Positions 45,416-56,583 of a DNA stretch of 64,000 nt are shown piece by piece (the stretch's first letter is position 1; every line of letters starts with the position of its first letter). The notes beneath the pieces were generated by a model. That model was given only the letters and a program-made list of their open reading frames with translations, searched no databases and was not told where the DNA came from. The position numbers were made by a program, and so were the translations under genes. The DNA is from Crossaster papposus (lineage: Eukaryota > Echinodermata > Asteroidea > Velatida > Solasteridae): positions 1-64,000 of the forward strand of contig JBAIAA010001523.1 of assembly GCA_037893245.1 (NCBI GenBank), given 5' to 3'.

Positions 45416-46745
45416 ATCAGCAATATTGCCACAGTTGGTGACTCAAATAGCAATTATAGTCAGCAAAATTGTCACAGTTTGTGACGCAAACAGAAATTAT
45501 ATTCAGCAATCTTGTCACAGTTGGTGACGCAAACAGCAATTATATTCAGCAATATTGTCACAGTTGGTGACGCAAACAGTAATTATATTCAGCAACATTG
45601 TCACAGTTGGTGACGCAAACAGCAATTATATTCAGCAATATTGTCACAGTTTGTGACGCAAACAGCAATCATATTCAGCAATATTGTCACAGTTGGTGAC
45701 GCAAACAGCAATTTATATTCAGCAATAGTGTCACAGTTTGTGACGCAAACGGCAATGATATTCAGCAATATTGTCACAGTTTGTGACGCAAACAGCAATT
45801 ATATTCAGCAATACATGTATGGTCACATGTGGTGACGCAAACAGCAATTGTATTTAGCAATATTGTCACAGTTGGTGACGCAAACAGCAATCATATTCAG
45901 CAATATTGTCACAGGTTGTGGCGCAAACAGCAATGATATTCAGCAATATTGTCACAGTTGGTGACGCAAACAACAATTATATTCAGCAATCTTGTCACAG
46001 TTGGTGACGCAAACAGCAATTATATTCAGCAACATTGTCACAGTTTGTGACGCAAACAGCAATCATATTCAGCAATATTGTCACAGGTTGTGACGCAGAC
46101 AGCAATCATATTCAGCAATATTGTCACAGGTTGTGACGCAAACAGCAATCATATTCAGCAATATTGTCACAGTTGGTGACGCAAACAGCAATCATATTCA
46201 GCAATATTGTCACAGTTGGTGACGTAAACAGCAATGATATTCAGCAATATTGTCACAGTTGGTGACGCAAACAGCGATTATATACAGCAATATTGTCACA
46301 GTTGGTGACGCAAACAGCAATTAAATTCAGCAATACATGTATGGTCACATGTGGTGACGCAAACAGCAATTGTATTTAGCAATATTGTCACAGTTGGTGA
46401 CGCAAACAGCAATTATATACAGCAATATTGTCACAGTTGGTGACGCAAACAGCAATTAAATTCAGCAATATTGTCACAGTTTGTGACGCAAACAGCAATC
46501 ATATTCAGCAATACATGTATGGTCACATTTGGTGACGCAAACAGCAATTATATTTAGCAATATTGTCACAGTTGGTGACGCAAACAGCAATTATATTCAG
46601 CACTATTGTCACAGTTTGTGACGCAAACGGCAATTATATTCAGCAATATCGTCACAGTTGGTGACGCAAACGGCAATTATATTCAGCAATATTGTCACAG
46701 TTTGTGACGCAAACAGCAATTAAATTTAGCAATGATGAAGTTCGT
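45416..46745. repeat. 43-bp minisatellite, main block (~31 copies)
   Basis: About 31 units of 43 bases. Each has an inverted pair GTCAC-AGTTG/T-GTGAC, then GCAAACAGCAATTATATTCAGCAATATT. A variant with ACATGTATGGTCACATGTGG recurs at about 45810, 46332 and 46512, giving a loose higher-order pattern. Frames across it are open because 43 is not a multiple of three and stops are rare; they are not genes. Confidence 0.9.
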
Positions 46746-46784
46746 GACACAGATCTGCAATTACCATAATCCACTTACAAACTA

Positions 46785-47094
46785 GAAATCATCAAGCTAA
46801 TGCACAATGTGTTTGGAGTTAGCCACTTTACGAGTGCAGTACGCAATGAAAGTGCTAAGTAAAACGTTCAAAAGTGACACATAAGATGGTGCACCCCATC
46901 GGCGCGGCATACGTGTATCATAAATATATTTGGCCATTAGGGGAAAACCATAGCAAATCGAAATCATCCTGGTGAACATGGAGTAATCGAAAAGCCGATT
47001 TATTATCCGAGTTGGCCATAACTGCACCCTGAGCAAAATTGAATACCATCGCTATAGCATCATCAAAACTTGTGTAATTGACGGCAGTGTTTGT
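46785..47094 (-). pseudogene. DIRS-like reverse transcriptase remnant
   Basis: Minus-strand translation shows VMANSDNKSAFRLLHVHQDD (motif A region, the D-x-K-S-A-F-R form of DIRS-type RTs), then APMGCTILCVTFERF (P-M-G-C block), then a decayed motif C in which L-D-D-F (46785-46799) lies between two stops. One stop also sits inside the motif A-B interval. About 25-30 residues that should link the upstream part to this are missing, so the gene is both mutated and internally deleted. Confidence 0.75.
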
Positions 47095-47488
47095 CAACGC
47101 AAATTAGGAATAGGCGCATTAGCTAACGGCCCGGCTACGCGGCCCAACTCGATTCTCGCGATCAATTTTTTAATTGCAACATAGCTGGGTGTTGAAGAGC
47201 AGACAGAGAATAACGAGCAGTGGAACTAACGCTAGGTCCTAAATAACTAAGTCGAAAGCCAAAGGCAAAGCCTTCCAGCAATATTTGCGCATCTTTAGTG
47301 CTACTGCTAGTGTAAACGCGCAAGAATGGTAACATATTACTTAGGTTTACTGGTATTTGCCCTGGCCCGCTGGACTGACGATTGTCTAGACAGCGGGCTG
47401 CTGGGTGGCCGAATACCTGACAGGTGGAGCAATGGTGCGCAAACCGGGAATTGGGCCGGAGGCATTTTCCGCGATTAAAATCCTTGCA
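47095..47488 (-). pseudogene. DIRS-like Gag/RT junction with Cys/His zinc motif
   Basis: Opens with CKDFNRGKCLRPNSRFAHHC then STCQVFGHPAARC, a C-x8-C-x9-H-x-C...C-x6-H-x4-C cluster typical of the segment before the RT in DIRS-like ORFs. It continues PVNLSNMLPFLRVY and LLEGFAFGFRLSYLGP, which is the usual linker, and after a one-base frameshift near 47165 IELGRVAGPLANAPIPNLR. The stop at 47094 precedes the RT remnant. Confidence 0.75.
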
Positions 47489-47625
47489 CGGTTATTGTTG
47501 ACCGCCGGCAATATTTGAGCAATTGGCGTGCCTGGCTAGGTTGGCGCAACAAGACAGTATATCAACGCAAAAACCAAAAAGGCAGATGTCCACTGCTCAA
47601 CTGATGTTACGCAATTATCACAGTT
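47489..47625 (-). pseudogene. DIRS-like Gag fragment (W..AF motif)
   Basis: SVEQWTSAFLVFALIYCLVAPT is visible, followed in another frame by ARQLLKYCRR. A tryptophan/AF helix followed by QLLKY precedes the zinc motif in many DIRS-like Gag-type regions. The sequence between is deleted and frames shift. Confidence 0.5.
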
Positions 47626-47815
47626 TGTTCCCGTCCGAAGCTGATGTCGGGGAACAGCAATATTGTCACAGTCAGTGACGCAAACAGCAATTATATTCAG
47701 AAATATTGTCACAGTTTGTGACGCAAACAGCAATTATATTCAGCAATATTGTCACAGTTGGTTACGCAAACAGCAATTATATTTAGCAATATTGTCACAG
47801 TTGGTGACGCACGGC
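47626..47815. repeat. 43-bp minisatellite, third block (~4 copies)
   Basis: Begins with the same hairpin unit as 43870 and holds about four 43-base units. It interrupts the Gag-like coding, so the repeat spread inside the element after or during its decay. Confidence 0.85.
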
Positions 47816-48168
47816 CCAATAGACTGAACACTAGTGGTAATAATTGGTTGAGGGGTTGATTCCTCAGCATTAATAGCCACACTAGACTTACCCGACTCCA
47901 AAGTCGTGGACGAGTCACCTCCGGACCGACCGATGGTGGATGGTGCAACAATTGGGCCTCCGTCGCTGCTGACAGGGCCTTTTTTGCCGTATCCAACGGC
48001 CGGGTATGCAATACCCGCTACCGTCGGTGCATCCCATAGCTCGACTGAACTCGCATCGCGTCGACTGGCCACAGCATCCTGCCGAGAGGACGAACGATCA
48101 AGGCCGTCCTTGCGGCCGCTTGGCTCCATCCACCGGCCCAGAGGCAACCCGTCGCTTCGACCTGGCAC
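47816..48168 (-). pseudogene. DIRS-like Gag N-terminal region, candidate
   Basis: An open frame from ATG at 48168 (MPGRSDGLPLGRWMEPSGRK) rich in S, G, D and P, running into the minisatellite. Low-complexity N-termini occur in DIRS ORFs, and position and strand fit. No motif proves it. Confidence 0.4.
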
Positions 48169-48251
48169 GGGGCATATTTACGCCAATATTTGGCGAACTT
48201 ATCGGCAAGAAAACATTAAAAAAAAATTTTTTGCAAGACGAAATTTCTACA

Positions 48252-48305
48252 TCTAAACAGCTCGGCTGCTCGAACTAAAGTGAGACTGGCCGAGTGCTCG
48301 AATTG
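48252..48305 (-). repeat. DIRS-like terminal inverted repeat, right
   Basis: TAAACAGCTCGGCTGCTCG, a middle part, and CCGAGTGCTCGAATT pair with 43690-43736. About 150 bases of element sequence follow before the array resumes at 48465; GGGGATAAA at 48425 mirrors TTTATCCCC at 43657. Confidence 0.6.
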
Positions 48306-48463
48306 AGGTTATAGTATCAAGCCAAGACTGAACTAGTTCATATCCATAAATCAATCCGACCACAAGGGGAGTGACCTGAATTGACCAAACTCTAGTTCCG
48401 GCAAAGCCTTCCAAATTGTCCAGCGGGGATAAATCATTTGAATCTTTAATTGCCTCAAACGTA

Positions 48464-49810
48464 TTGTACACGTTTTTTTGCACAAGTACTTTTACCAGAA
48501 AACAAAGTCGTATTTCCATAAAACTTAACCCAGGTGAAGACCCTATAGTGAACTCGTGTCTCCCAGAAATACGTCATGGTGACGTCATCAGGGGTCACGT
48601 GACGTCATCTTAAAGGTGTAATTGATTTAATCTTTGAAATTCAATAACAAATCAACCGCAAAAGACCGAAACTAAATTTTTGTGGCAATAGATAGAATAA
48701 TCCAGGATCTTAATTTTATCTCGTGTGCGTGAAATCACGTGACCCTTCCTTCCGGTCTAAACCGGAAGTGCCTTATAATTTAAAAGTGATAAATGATATG
48801 AACTTACTTTCAACGATGTTATTGTCTGGCTAGATTGTATTTTTCAAAACAAATACCGGCGACGTCATAACATGTTATAGCGCCCTCTAGCGGCAGGTTG
48901 AAAAATGGTTAAAATGAATATTCGGTTGATGTGTGTAGCGAAGTTTGCTGAAATAACTTTATAACCAGTGTATATAATCAGCTTGATGCTAAGACCATAT
49001 TGGGAAGGGGAAATATTTATGACGTCACCAAACCGGAAGTTACAATGAAAAATCCTTTAAACCTTTAAAAATTGCTTAAAAATCAACCGGGATAGATATA
49101 ATCCAGATTTTTGCTTCAAATAGCAAAGTTAAGACAGCTCTCGAGCTTTCTGTTAATTACGTCACGATGACGTCATCAAGTGTCAAATTACAATCAACCC
49201 AATATTTCTATATATAATCTTTGAAATTCAATATAAAATCAACTGTAAGAGATCTGATTTAGATTTTTAAGGGAATTGATAGACTAATCCATGGTCTTCA
49301 TAATTTGTATTGGATGCAAAAAGACCCGACCCTTCCTTCCGGTCCAAACCGGAAGTGCCTTATAATTTAAAAATGGAAAACGATGTGAACTTACTTTCAA
49401 CGATGTTAGGCGCTGGCTAGGTTGTAAGTAACAAGAAAGTTAATGGTGACTTCATAAAATGTTATAGCGCCCTCTAGCGGCATGTTGACAAATGTTACAT
49501 CATATTACGATTATATTTAAATTATTACGTTGTAAGACCTTTAAGCCATATCTCAGCAACGGAACGTGCTAACATAACACATCTGTTTGTATTGTTAGGT
49601 GATGGATAGTTGCACAAAAGGTTCACAAACGTGTGACGTCATCGTTTTAATCAGTTTGAATTCATTTTAATCTGTTTAAATTAACTTAAATTCGTTTTCA
49701 ATGATTTTAAATTGTTTTGATGGTATAAATGTTCAATTTTTGAAAAATTTAATCTAAAAAATTGCGATTGCGAAAAAGCCCTATGTTCTGTTCCTCGAAC
49801 AGACGTAGTT
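48464..49810 (+). repeat. Array monomer 9, remainder (plus)
   Basis: Continues from TTGTACACG. CTCF-like cores at 48880 and 49467. At the 3' end (49775-49810) the hairpin is intact but CTAG is replaced: GTAGTT runs directly into GGCTTTTTCGC palindromes. Confidence 0.75.
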
Positions 49811-51425
49811 GGCTTTTTCGCTTAAAAGCGAAAAAGCCTTTGTTTTTGTTCTGATTTTTTTTTTTTTTTTTTTTTGGCTTTTTCGCTTAAAAGCGAAAAA
49901 GCCTTTGTTTTTGTTCTGATTTTTTTTTTTCTTCTTTTTTGGCTTTTTCGCAAATGCGAAAAAGCCTTTGTTTTTGTTCTGATTTTTTTTTTTCTTTTTG
50001 TTTTCTTCTTTTTTTTTCTTTTAGTAACCTAAACCCCATAGACTTTGTACACGTTTTTTTGCACAAGTACTTTTACCAGAGAACAAAGTCGTATTTCCAT
50101 AAAACTTAACCCAAATGAAGACCCTATAGTAAGCTCGTGCCTAGCCGACATACGACATGGTGACGTATTCAGGGGTCACGTGACGTCATCTTAAAGGTGC
50201 AATTGATTTAATCTTTGAAAATCAATAACAAATCAACCGCAAAAGACCGAAACTTGATTTTTGTGGCAACAGATAGAATAATCCAGGATCTTCATTTTAT
50301 CTCATGTGCGTAAAATCACGTGACCCTTCCTTCCGGTCTAAACCGGAAGTGCCTTATAATTTAAAAGTGAAAAATGATATGAACTTACTTTCAACGATGT
50401 TAGTGTCTGGCTAGAATAAACTTTTCAAAATAATTACCGGCGACGTCATAACACGTTATAGCGCCCTCTAGCGGCAGGTTGAAAAATTGTTAAAATGAAT
50501 AATCTGTTAATGTGTGTAGCGAAGTTTGCTGAAATCACTTTATAACCGGTGTATATAATCAGCTTCGTGCTAAGAACATATTGAGAAAGATATTTATTGA
50601 TGACGTCACCAAACCGGAAGTTACAATGAAAAGACCTTAAAACCTTAAAACGTCGCTTAAAAATCAACCGCGATAGATATAATCCAGATTTTTGCTTGAA
50701 ATAGCAAAGTTAAGACAGCTCTCGATAGATAGAATAATTAAAGATCTTCATTTCAACTCATGTGCGTGAAATCACGTGACCCTTCCTTCCGGACCAAACT
50801 GGAAGTGCCTTATAATTTAAAACTGAAAAATGATATGAACTTACTGTCAACGATGTTAGTGTCTGGCTAGAATAAACTTTTCAAAATAATTACCGGCGAC
50901 GTCATAACACGTTATAGCGCCCTCTAGCGGCAGGTTGAAAAATGGTTAAAATGAATAATCTGTTGATGTGTGTGGCGAAGTTTGCTGAAATCACTTTATA
51001 ACCGGTGTATATAATCAGCTTCGTGCTAACAACATATTGAGAAAGAGATTTATTGATGACGTCACCAAACCGGAAGTTACAATGAAAAGACCTTAAAACC
51101 TTAAAACGTCGCTTAAAAATCAACCGCGATAGATATAATCCAGATTTTTGCTTTAAATAGCAAAGTTAAGACAGCTCTCGAGCTTTCTGTTAATTACGTC
51201 ACGATAATATGACGTCACTAGACCGGAAATTGCAATTAAAAAACCTTTAAACATTTCTGAAAATTAACCGCGAGAGATATAATCCAATTAATAATTTAAA
51301 ATTTGCAGTTTTGAAAAAATTAAAGTAAAGAAATTTATTAAATGAAATCATAAATGTAATGAACAATACAACAACAAAATGCGAAAAAGCCATATGCTCT
51401 GTTCCTTGAACAGACATATCTCTAG
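49811..51425 (+). repeat. Array monomer 10 (plus) with internal duplication
   Basis: Three GGCTTTTTCGC palindromes (49811-49968, loops TTAAAA and AA) and a leader precede the body. CTCF-like cores at 50461 and 50917, exactly 456 bases apart, reflect a tandem duplication (about 50266-50721 and 50722-51177). The tail (51210-51425) is the divergent form with GACATATCTCTAG that also occurs at 6789-7010. Confidence 0.75.
50266..51177. repeat. 456-bp tandem duplication inside monomer 10
   Basis: Two consecutive copies from ATAGATAGAATAAT through the CTTCCGG palindrome and CTCF-like site to AGACAGCTCTCG. The step is 456 bases. Confidence 0.8.
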
Positions 51426-52434
51426 TTGGCTTTTTCGCAATTTTGCGAAAAAGCCTTTGTTTTTGTTCTGATTTTTTTTTGGCTTTTTCGCAAATTTTGC
51501 GAAAAAGCCTTTGTTTTTGTTCTGATTTTTTTTTTACTTTTTTCTTTTAGTAACCTAAACCCCATAGACTTTGTACACGTATTTTCTGCCCGTCACTTTT
51601 ACCAGAAAACAAAGTCGTATTTCCATAAAACTTAACCCAGGTGAAGACCCTATAGTGAACTCGTGTCTCGCAGAAATACGTCATGGTGACGTCATCAGGG
51701 GTCACGTGACGTCATTTTAAAGGTGTTATTGATTTAATCTTTGAAATTCAATAACAAATCAACCGCAAAAGACCGAAACTTAATTTTTGTGGCAATAGAT
51801 AAAATAATCCAGAATCTTCATTTTATCCCGTGTGCGTGAAATCACGTGACCCTTCCTTCCGGTCTAAACCGGAAGTGCCTTATAATTTAAAACTGAAAAA
51901 TGATATGAACTTACTTTCAACGCTGTTAGTGTCTGGCTATATTGTATTTAACAACAAAAATACCGGCGACGCCATAACATGTTATAGCGCCCTCTAGCGG
52001 CAAGTTGAAAAATTGTTAAATGAATAATCTGTTGATGTGTGTGGCGAAGTATGCGGAAATCACTTTATAACCGGTGTATTTAATCAGCTTCATGCTAGGA
52101 ACAAGTCGACGAGAAGAAAAAATTATGACGTCACCAGACCGGAAGTTACAATGAAAAGACTTCTTTTCCTTTGAAAATTCCTAAAAAATTAAACCTGACA
52201 GATATAATCTTGATTTTTGCTCTAAAGGTTAGTGTAAAAGTAGTTCTCGAACTTTCCTGTGTTTTTTTGGCAAACAACGAACTTGGACATACCCTGCGGC
52301 ACCCTTGAAATTTAATCGTTTTGGCCTAGGCGCATAAAGCATTGACCCCTTATATGTGCATGGCACACGTATAATAGGGGTGTACATGCTTGTATATGTA
52401 CGTACGTATACACTGATAGTGTACTATGCATTGA

Positions 52435-52678
52435 GCGAATGTATTACTACTGACATCGTACGTGCATGCAAATGTACGCTCACCCAAGAGGACACTAGCC
52501 GCCAACAAGCGAAACAGGATGACGTCATCAAATTGCCTATGGGGAAGGGCGCCGTGGCGAATGTATTACTACTGACATCGTACGTGCATGCAAATGTACG
52601 CTCACCCAAGAGGACACTAGCCGCCAACAAGCGAAACAGGATGACGTCATCAAATTGCCTATGGGGAAGGGCGCCGTG
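52435..52678. repeat. 122-bp tandem duplication
   Basis: 52435-52556 and 52557-52678 appear identical, from GCGAATGTATTACTACTGAC to GGGAAGGGCGCCGTG. The other copies of the optional block have it once. Confidence 0.9.
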
Positions 52679-53207
52679 TGCGACAGGTAGGTAAACAGGC
52701 TCTCGGCTACGCAGAATCCAATCCCATATATTTTGTAAACGTTGTTTGCACAATTCAAAGCACTTTTAACGAAAAACAAAGTCGTATTTCCATAAAACTT
52801 AACACCCAGGTGAAAACCCTATAGTAAACTCGTGTCTCGCAGAAATACGTCATGGTTACGTCATCAGGGGTCACGTGACGTCATCTTAAAGGTGTAATTG
52901 ATTTAATCTTTGAAAATCAATAAAACATCAACCGCAAAAGACCGAAACTTGAATTTTGTGGCAATAGATAGGATAATCCAGGATCTTCATTTTATCTTCT
53001 GTGTGTGAAATCACGTGACCCTTCCTTCCGGTCAAAACCGGAAGTGCCTTATAATTTGAAAGTGAAAAATGATATGAACTTACTTTTAACGATGTTATTG
53101 TCTGGCTAGAATAAACTTTTCAAAAAAATTCGGCGACGTCATAACATGTTATAGCGCCCTCTAGCGGCAGGTTGAAAATGGTTAAAATGATTAATCTGTT
53201 GATGTGT

Positions 53208-53537
53208 GTTGCGAACACTGACCTCTATACATGGACAGATCATCATTGTTCTATTTTGAAGTCGGCATGCGGAGAAGTGCAACATGGCGGACCCACGACG
53301 TCACTCTGTGAGCCAATGAAATGTCTAGGTGTTGGTACGATACGTATTACGTAATGTTTATAAATACAAAACGTACAGAGTAAATCCACTAACCTCTACA
53401 CCTGGACATTTCATTGGCTCACAGCAGTGACGTCTCGGGTCCGCCATGTTGCACTTCCAGTTCGCGCCGACTTCAAATGTTAGCACAGCAGAATATGGAC
53501 AATGATCCGTCCAGGTGTAGAGGTCAGTGGTTGCGAA
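53208..53537. mobile_element. hAT-like MITE copy 1 (314 bp, 8-bp TSD)
   Basis: The element spans 53216-53529, with ends CACTGACCTCTA...TAGAGGTCAGTG. It is flanked by GTTGCGAA on both sides (53208-53215, 53530-53537), an 8-bp duplication as in hAT elements. Inverted complementarity goes on inward (GAAGTCGGC/GCCGACTTC, CAACATGGCGGACCC/GGGTCCGCCATGTTG, GAGCCAATGAAATGT/ACATTTCATTGGCTC), so the whole element is a hairpin. Non-coding. Confidence 0.9.
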
Positions 53538-54172
53538 GTTTGCTGAAATAACTTTATAACCGGTGTATATAATCAGCTTCATGCTTAGACCACATTGGGA
53601 AGGAGAAATATTTATGACGTCACCAAACGTCACAATGACGTCATCAAGTGTCAGATTACAAGCAACGAAATATTTCTAAATTTATTCTTTGAAAATCAAT
53701 ATAAAATCAACTATAAGAGATCTGATTTAGATTTTTAAGGAAATTGATAGATTAATCATGGTCTTCATAATTTGTATTACATGCAAAAAGACCTGACACT
53801 TCCTTCCGGTCCAAACCGGAAGTGCCTTATAATTTGAAAGTTGAAAATGATATGAATTTACTTTCAACGATGATAGTCTCTAGGTAGCCTGCACTCTACA
53901 AACAAAGTTACCGGTGACGTCATAAATTGTTATAACGCCCTCTAGTGACAGGTTGAAAAATGTTTAAAATGAATAATCAGTTCATTTTCGTGGCGAAGTT
54001 TGCTCAAATCGCTTTATAATTGGTATTTATAATCAGCATCTTGTTAGGAACAAGTTGTTAGGAACAATATGACGTCACTAGAACGGAATGACAATTACAA
54101 AATTAAAAAAACCTGCGAAAAGCCAAAAATGGAAAGCCATATGCTCTGTTCCTTGAACAGACATATCTCTAG

Positions 54173-56583
54173 TTTCTTCTTCTTCTTCTTCTTTTTTTTC
54201 TTCTTTTCTTTTAGTAACCTAAACCCCATAGACTTTGTACACGTATTTTCTGCCCGTCACTTTTACCAGAAAACAAAGTCGTATTTCCATAAAACTTAAC
54301 CCAGGTGAAGACCCTAGAGTGAACTCGTGTCTCGCAGAAATACGTCATGGTGACGTCATCAGGGGTCACGTGACGTCATCTTAAAGGTGTAATTGATTTA
54401 ATCTTTGAAATTCAATAACAAATCAACCGCAAAAGACCGAAACTTAATTTTTGTGGCAGTAGATAGAATAATCCAGGATCTTAATTTTATCTCGTGTGCG
54501 TGAAATCACGTGACCCTTCCTTCCGGTCTAAACCGGAAGTGCCTCATAATTTGAAAGTTAAAAATGATATGAACTTACTTTCAACGATGTTAGTATCTGG
54601 CTACAATGTATTTTTCAAAAAAAATACTTGTGACGTCATAACATGTTATAGCGCCCTCTAGCGGCAGTTTGAAAAATTGTTAAAATGAATAATCTGTTGA
54701 TGTGTGTGGCAAAGTTTGCGGAAATCACTTTATAACCGGTGTATTTAATCAGCTTCATGCTAGGAACAAGTCGACGAGAACAAAAAATTATGACGTCACC
54801 AGACCGGAAGTTACAATGAAAAGACTTCTTTTCCTTTGAAAATTCCTAAAAAATTAAACCTGACAGATATAATCTTGATTTTTGCTCTAAAGGTTAGTGT
54901 AAAAGTAGTTCTCGAACTTTCCTGTGTTTTGGGGCAAAAAACGAACTTGGACATACCCTGCGGCACCCTTGAAATTTAATCGTTTTGGCCTAGGCGCATA
55001 AAGCATTGACCCCTTACGTGTGCATGGCACACGTATAATATACATGCTAGTACATGTACGTATACACTGATAGTGTGTATGTATTGAGCGAATGTATCAC
55101 CACTGACATCGTTCGTGCAAGCACATGTACGCTCACCCAAGAGGACACTAGCCGCCAACCTGTGAAACAGGATGACGTCATCAAATTGCCGATGGGGAAG
55201 GGCGCCGCGTACGACAGGTAGGTAAACACGCTTTCGGCTACGCAGAATCCAACCCCGTAGACTTTGTAAACGTTGCTTGCACAATTCAAAGCACTTTTAA
55301 CGGAAAAACAAAGTCGTATTCCCATAAACTTGACCCAGGTGAAGACCCAATAGTGAACTCCAGTCTCGCCGACAGACACCACGAAGAAGACGTCATCAGG
55401 GCCACGTGACCTTATCTTAAAGGTGGAATTGATTTAATCTTTGAAAATCAATAAAACATCAACCGCAAAAGACAGAAACTTGAATTTTGTGGCAATTAAT
55501 AGAATAATCCAGGATCTTCATTTTATCTCCCGTGCGTGAAATCACGTGACCCTTCCTTCCGGTCAAAACCGGAAGTGCCTTATAATTTGAAAGTGAAAAA
55601 TGATATGAACTTACTTTTAACGATGTTATTGTCTGGCTAGAATAAACTTTTCAAAAAAATTCCGGCAACGTCATAACATGTTATAGCGCCCTCTAGCGGC
55701 AGGTTGAAAATGGTTAAAATGATTAATCTGTTGATGTGTGTTGCGAAGTTTGCTGAAATAACTTTATAACCGGTGTATATAATCAGCTTCATGCTTAGAC
55801 CATATTGGGAAGGAGAAATATTTATGACGTCACCAAACCGGAAGTTACAATGAAAAGACCGTAAAACCTTAAAACGTCGCTTAAAAATCAACCGCGATAG
55901 ATATAATCCAGATTTTTGCTTTAATTAGCAAAGTTAAGACAGCTTTCGAGCTTTCTGTTAATTACGTCACGATGACGTCATCAAGTGTCAGATTACAAGC
56001 AACCAACTATTTATAAATTTAATCTTTGAAAATCAATATAAAATAAACTGTAAAAGATCTGATTTCGATTTTTAGAGGAATTGATAGATTAATCCACGGT
56101 CTTCATAATTTGTATTAAATGCAAAAAAAACTGACACTTCCTTCCGGTCCAAACCGGAAGTTCCTTATAATTTAAAAGTAAAAAACGATGTGAACTTACT
56201 TTCAACGATGTTAGGAGCTGGCTAGGTTGTAAGTAACAAAAATGTTAACAGTGACTTCATAAAATGTTAAAGCGCCCTCTAGCGTCATGTTGACAAATGT
56301 TACGTCATATTACGATTATATTTGAATTATTATGTTTTTAGACGTTGAAGGCAAATCTCAGCAGAGGATCGTGTTAACATAACACCTCATTTTGTGTTGT
56401 TAGGTGATAGATAGTTGCACAAAAAGTTCAGAAACGTGTGACGTCATCGTTTTAATCAGTTTGAATTGATTTTAATCTGTTTAAATTAACTTAAATTCGG
56501 GGTTTTTTTGAAAAAAAATACTCTAAAAAAATGCGAAAGCGAAAAAGCCCTATGTTCTGTTCCTTGAACAGACGTAGTTCTAG
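54173..56583 (+). repeat. Array monomer 12 (plus), 2.41 kb
   Basis: CTT-repeat leader. CTCF-like cores at 54651, 55686 and 56272. Contains the optional block (about 54990-55290). This and monomer 8 are the most complete members of the long form. 3' hairpin/CTAG at 56554-56583. Confidence 0.8.

Larger units (their letters stand above)
43660..48463 (-). mobile_element. Decayed DIRS-like YR retrotransposon, minisatellite-filled
   Basis: A 4.8 kb insertion in the array. Minus-strand coding pieces run in the order of a DIRS element: Gag-like low-complexity part, W..AF and Cys/His zinc motif, RT, then an SGNH-hydrolase-like piece. Imperfect inverted ends lie at 43690-43736 and 48252-48305. DIRS elements have inverted or split terminal repeats and integrate by tyrosine recombinase without the usual target duplication; at most TT is shared here. 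No recombinase domain was recognised, so it may be lost to the 43-bp repeats. All pieces have stops or frameshifts. Confidence 0.7.
51426..54172 (+). repeat. Array monomer 11 (plus), with MITE and duplication
   Basis: Two GGCTTTTTCGC palindromes (51426-51508), then leader and body. CTCF-like sites at 51987, 53154 and a decayed one at 53935. The optional block contains a 122-bp tandem duplication; a 314-bp MITE sits at 53216. Ends with the CATATCTCTAG form at 54172. Confidence 0.75.

Noticed and set aside
45416..46745. Regular repeat with inverted pair resembling a CRISPR array
   Set aside because: There are no unique spacers; the whole 43-bp unit repeats, and the setting is eukaryotic.
47906..48278. 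Plus-strand frames opposite the Gag-like region
   Set aside because: They are antisense to the more plausible minus-strand element frame and show no motif.
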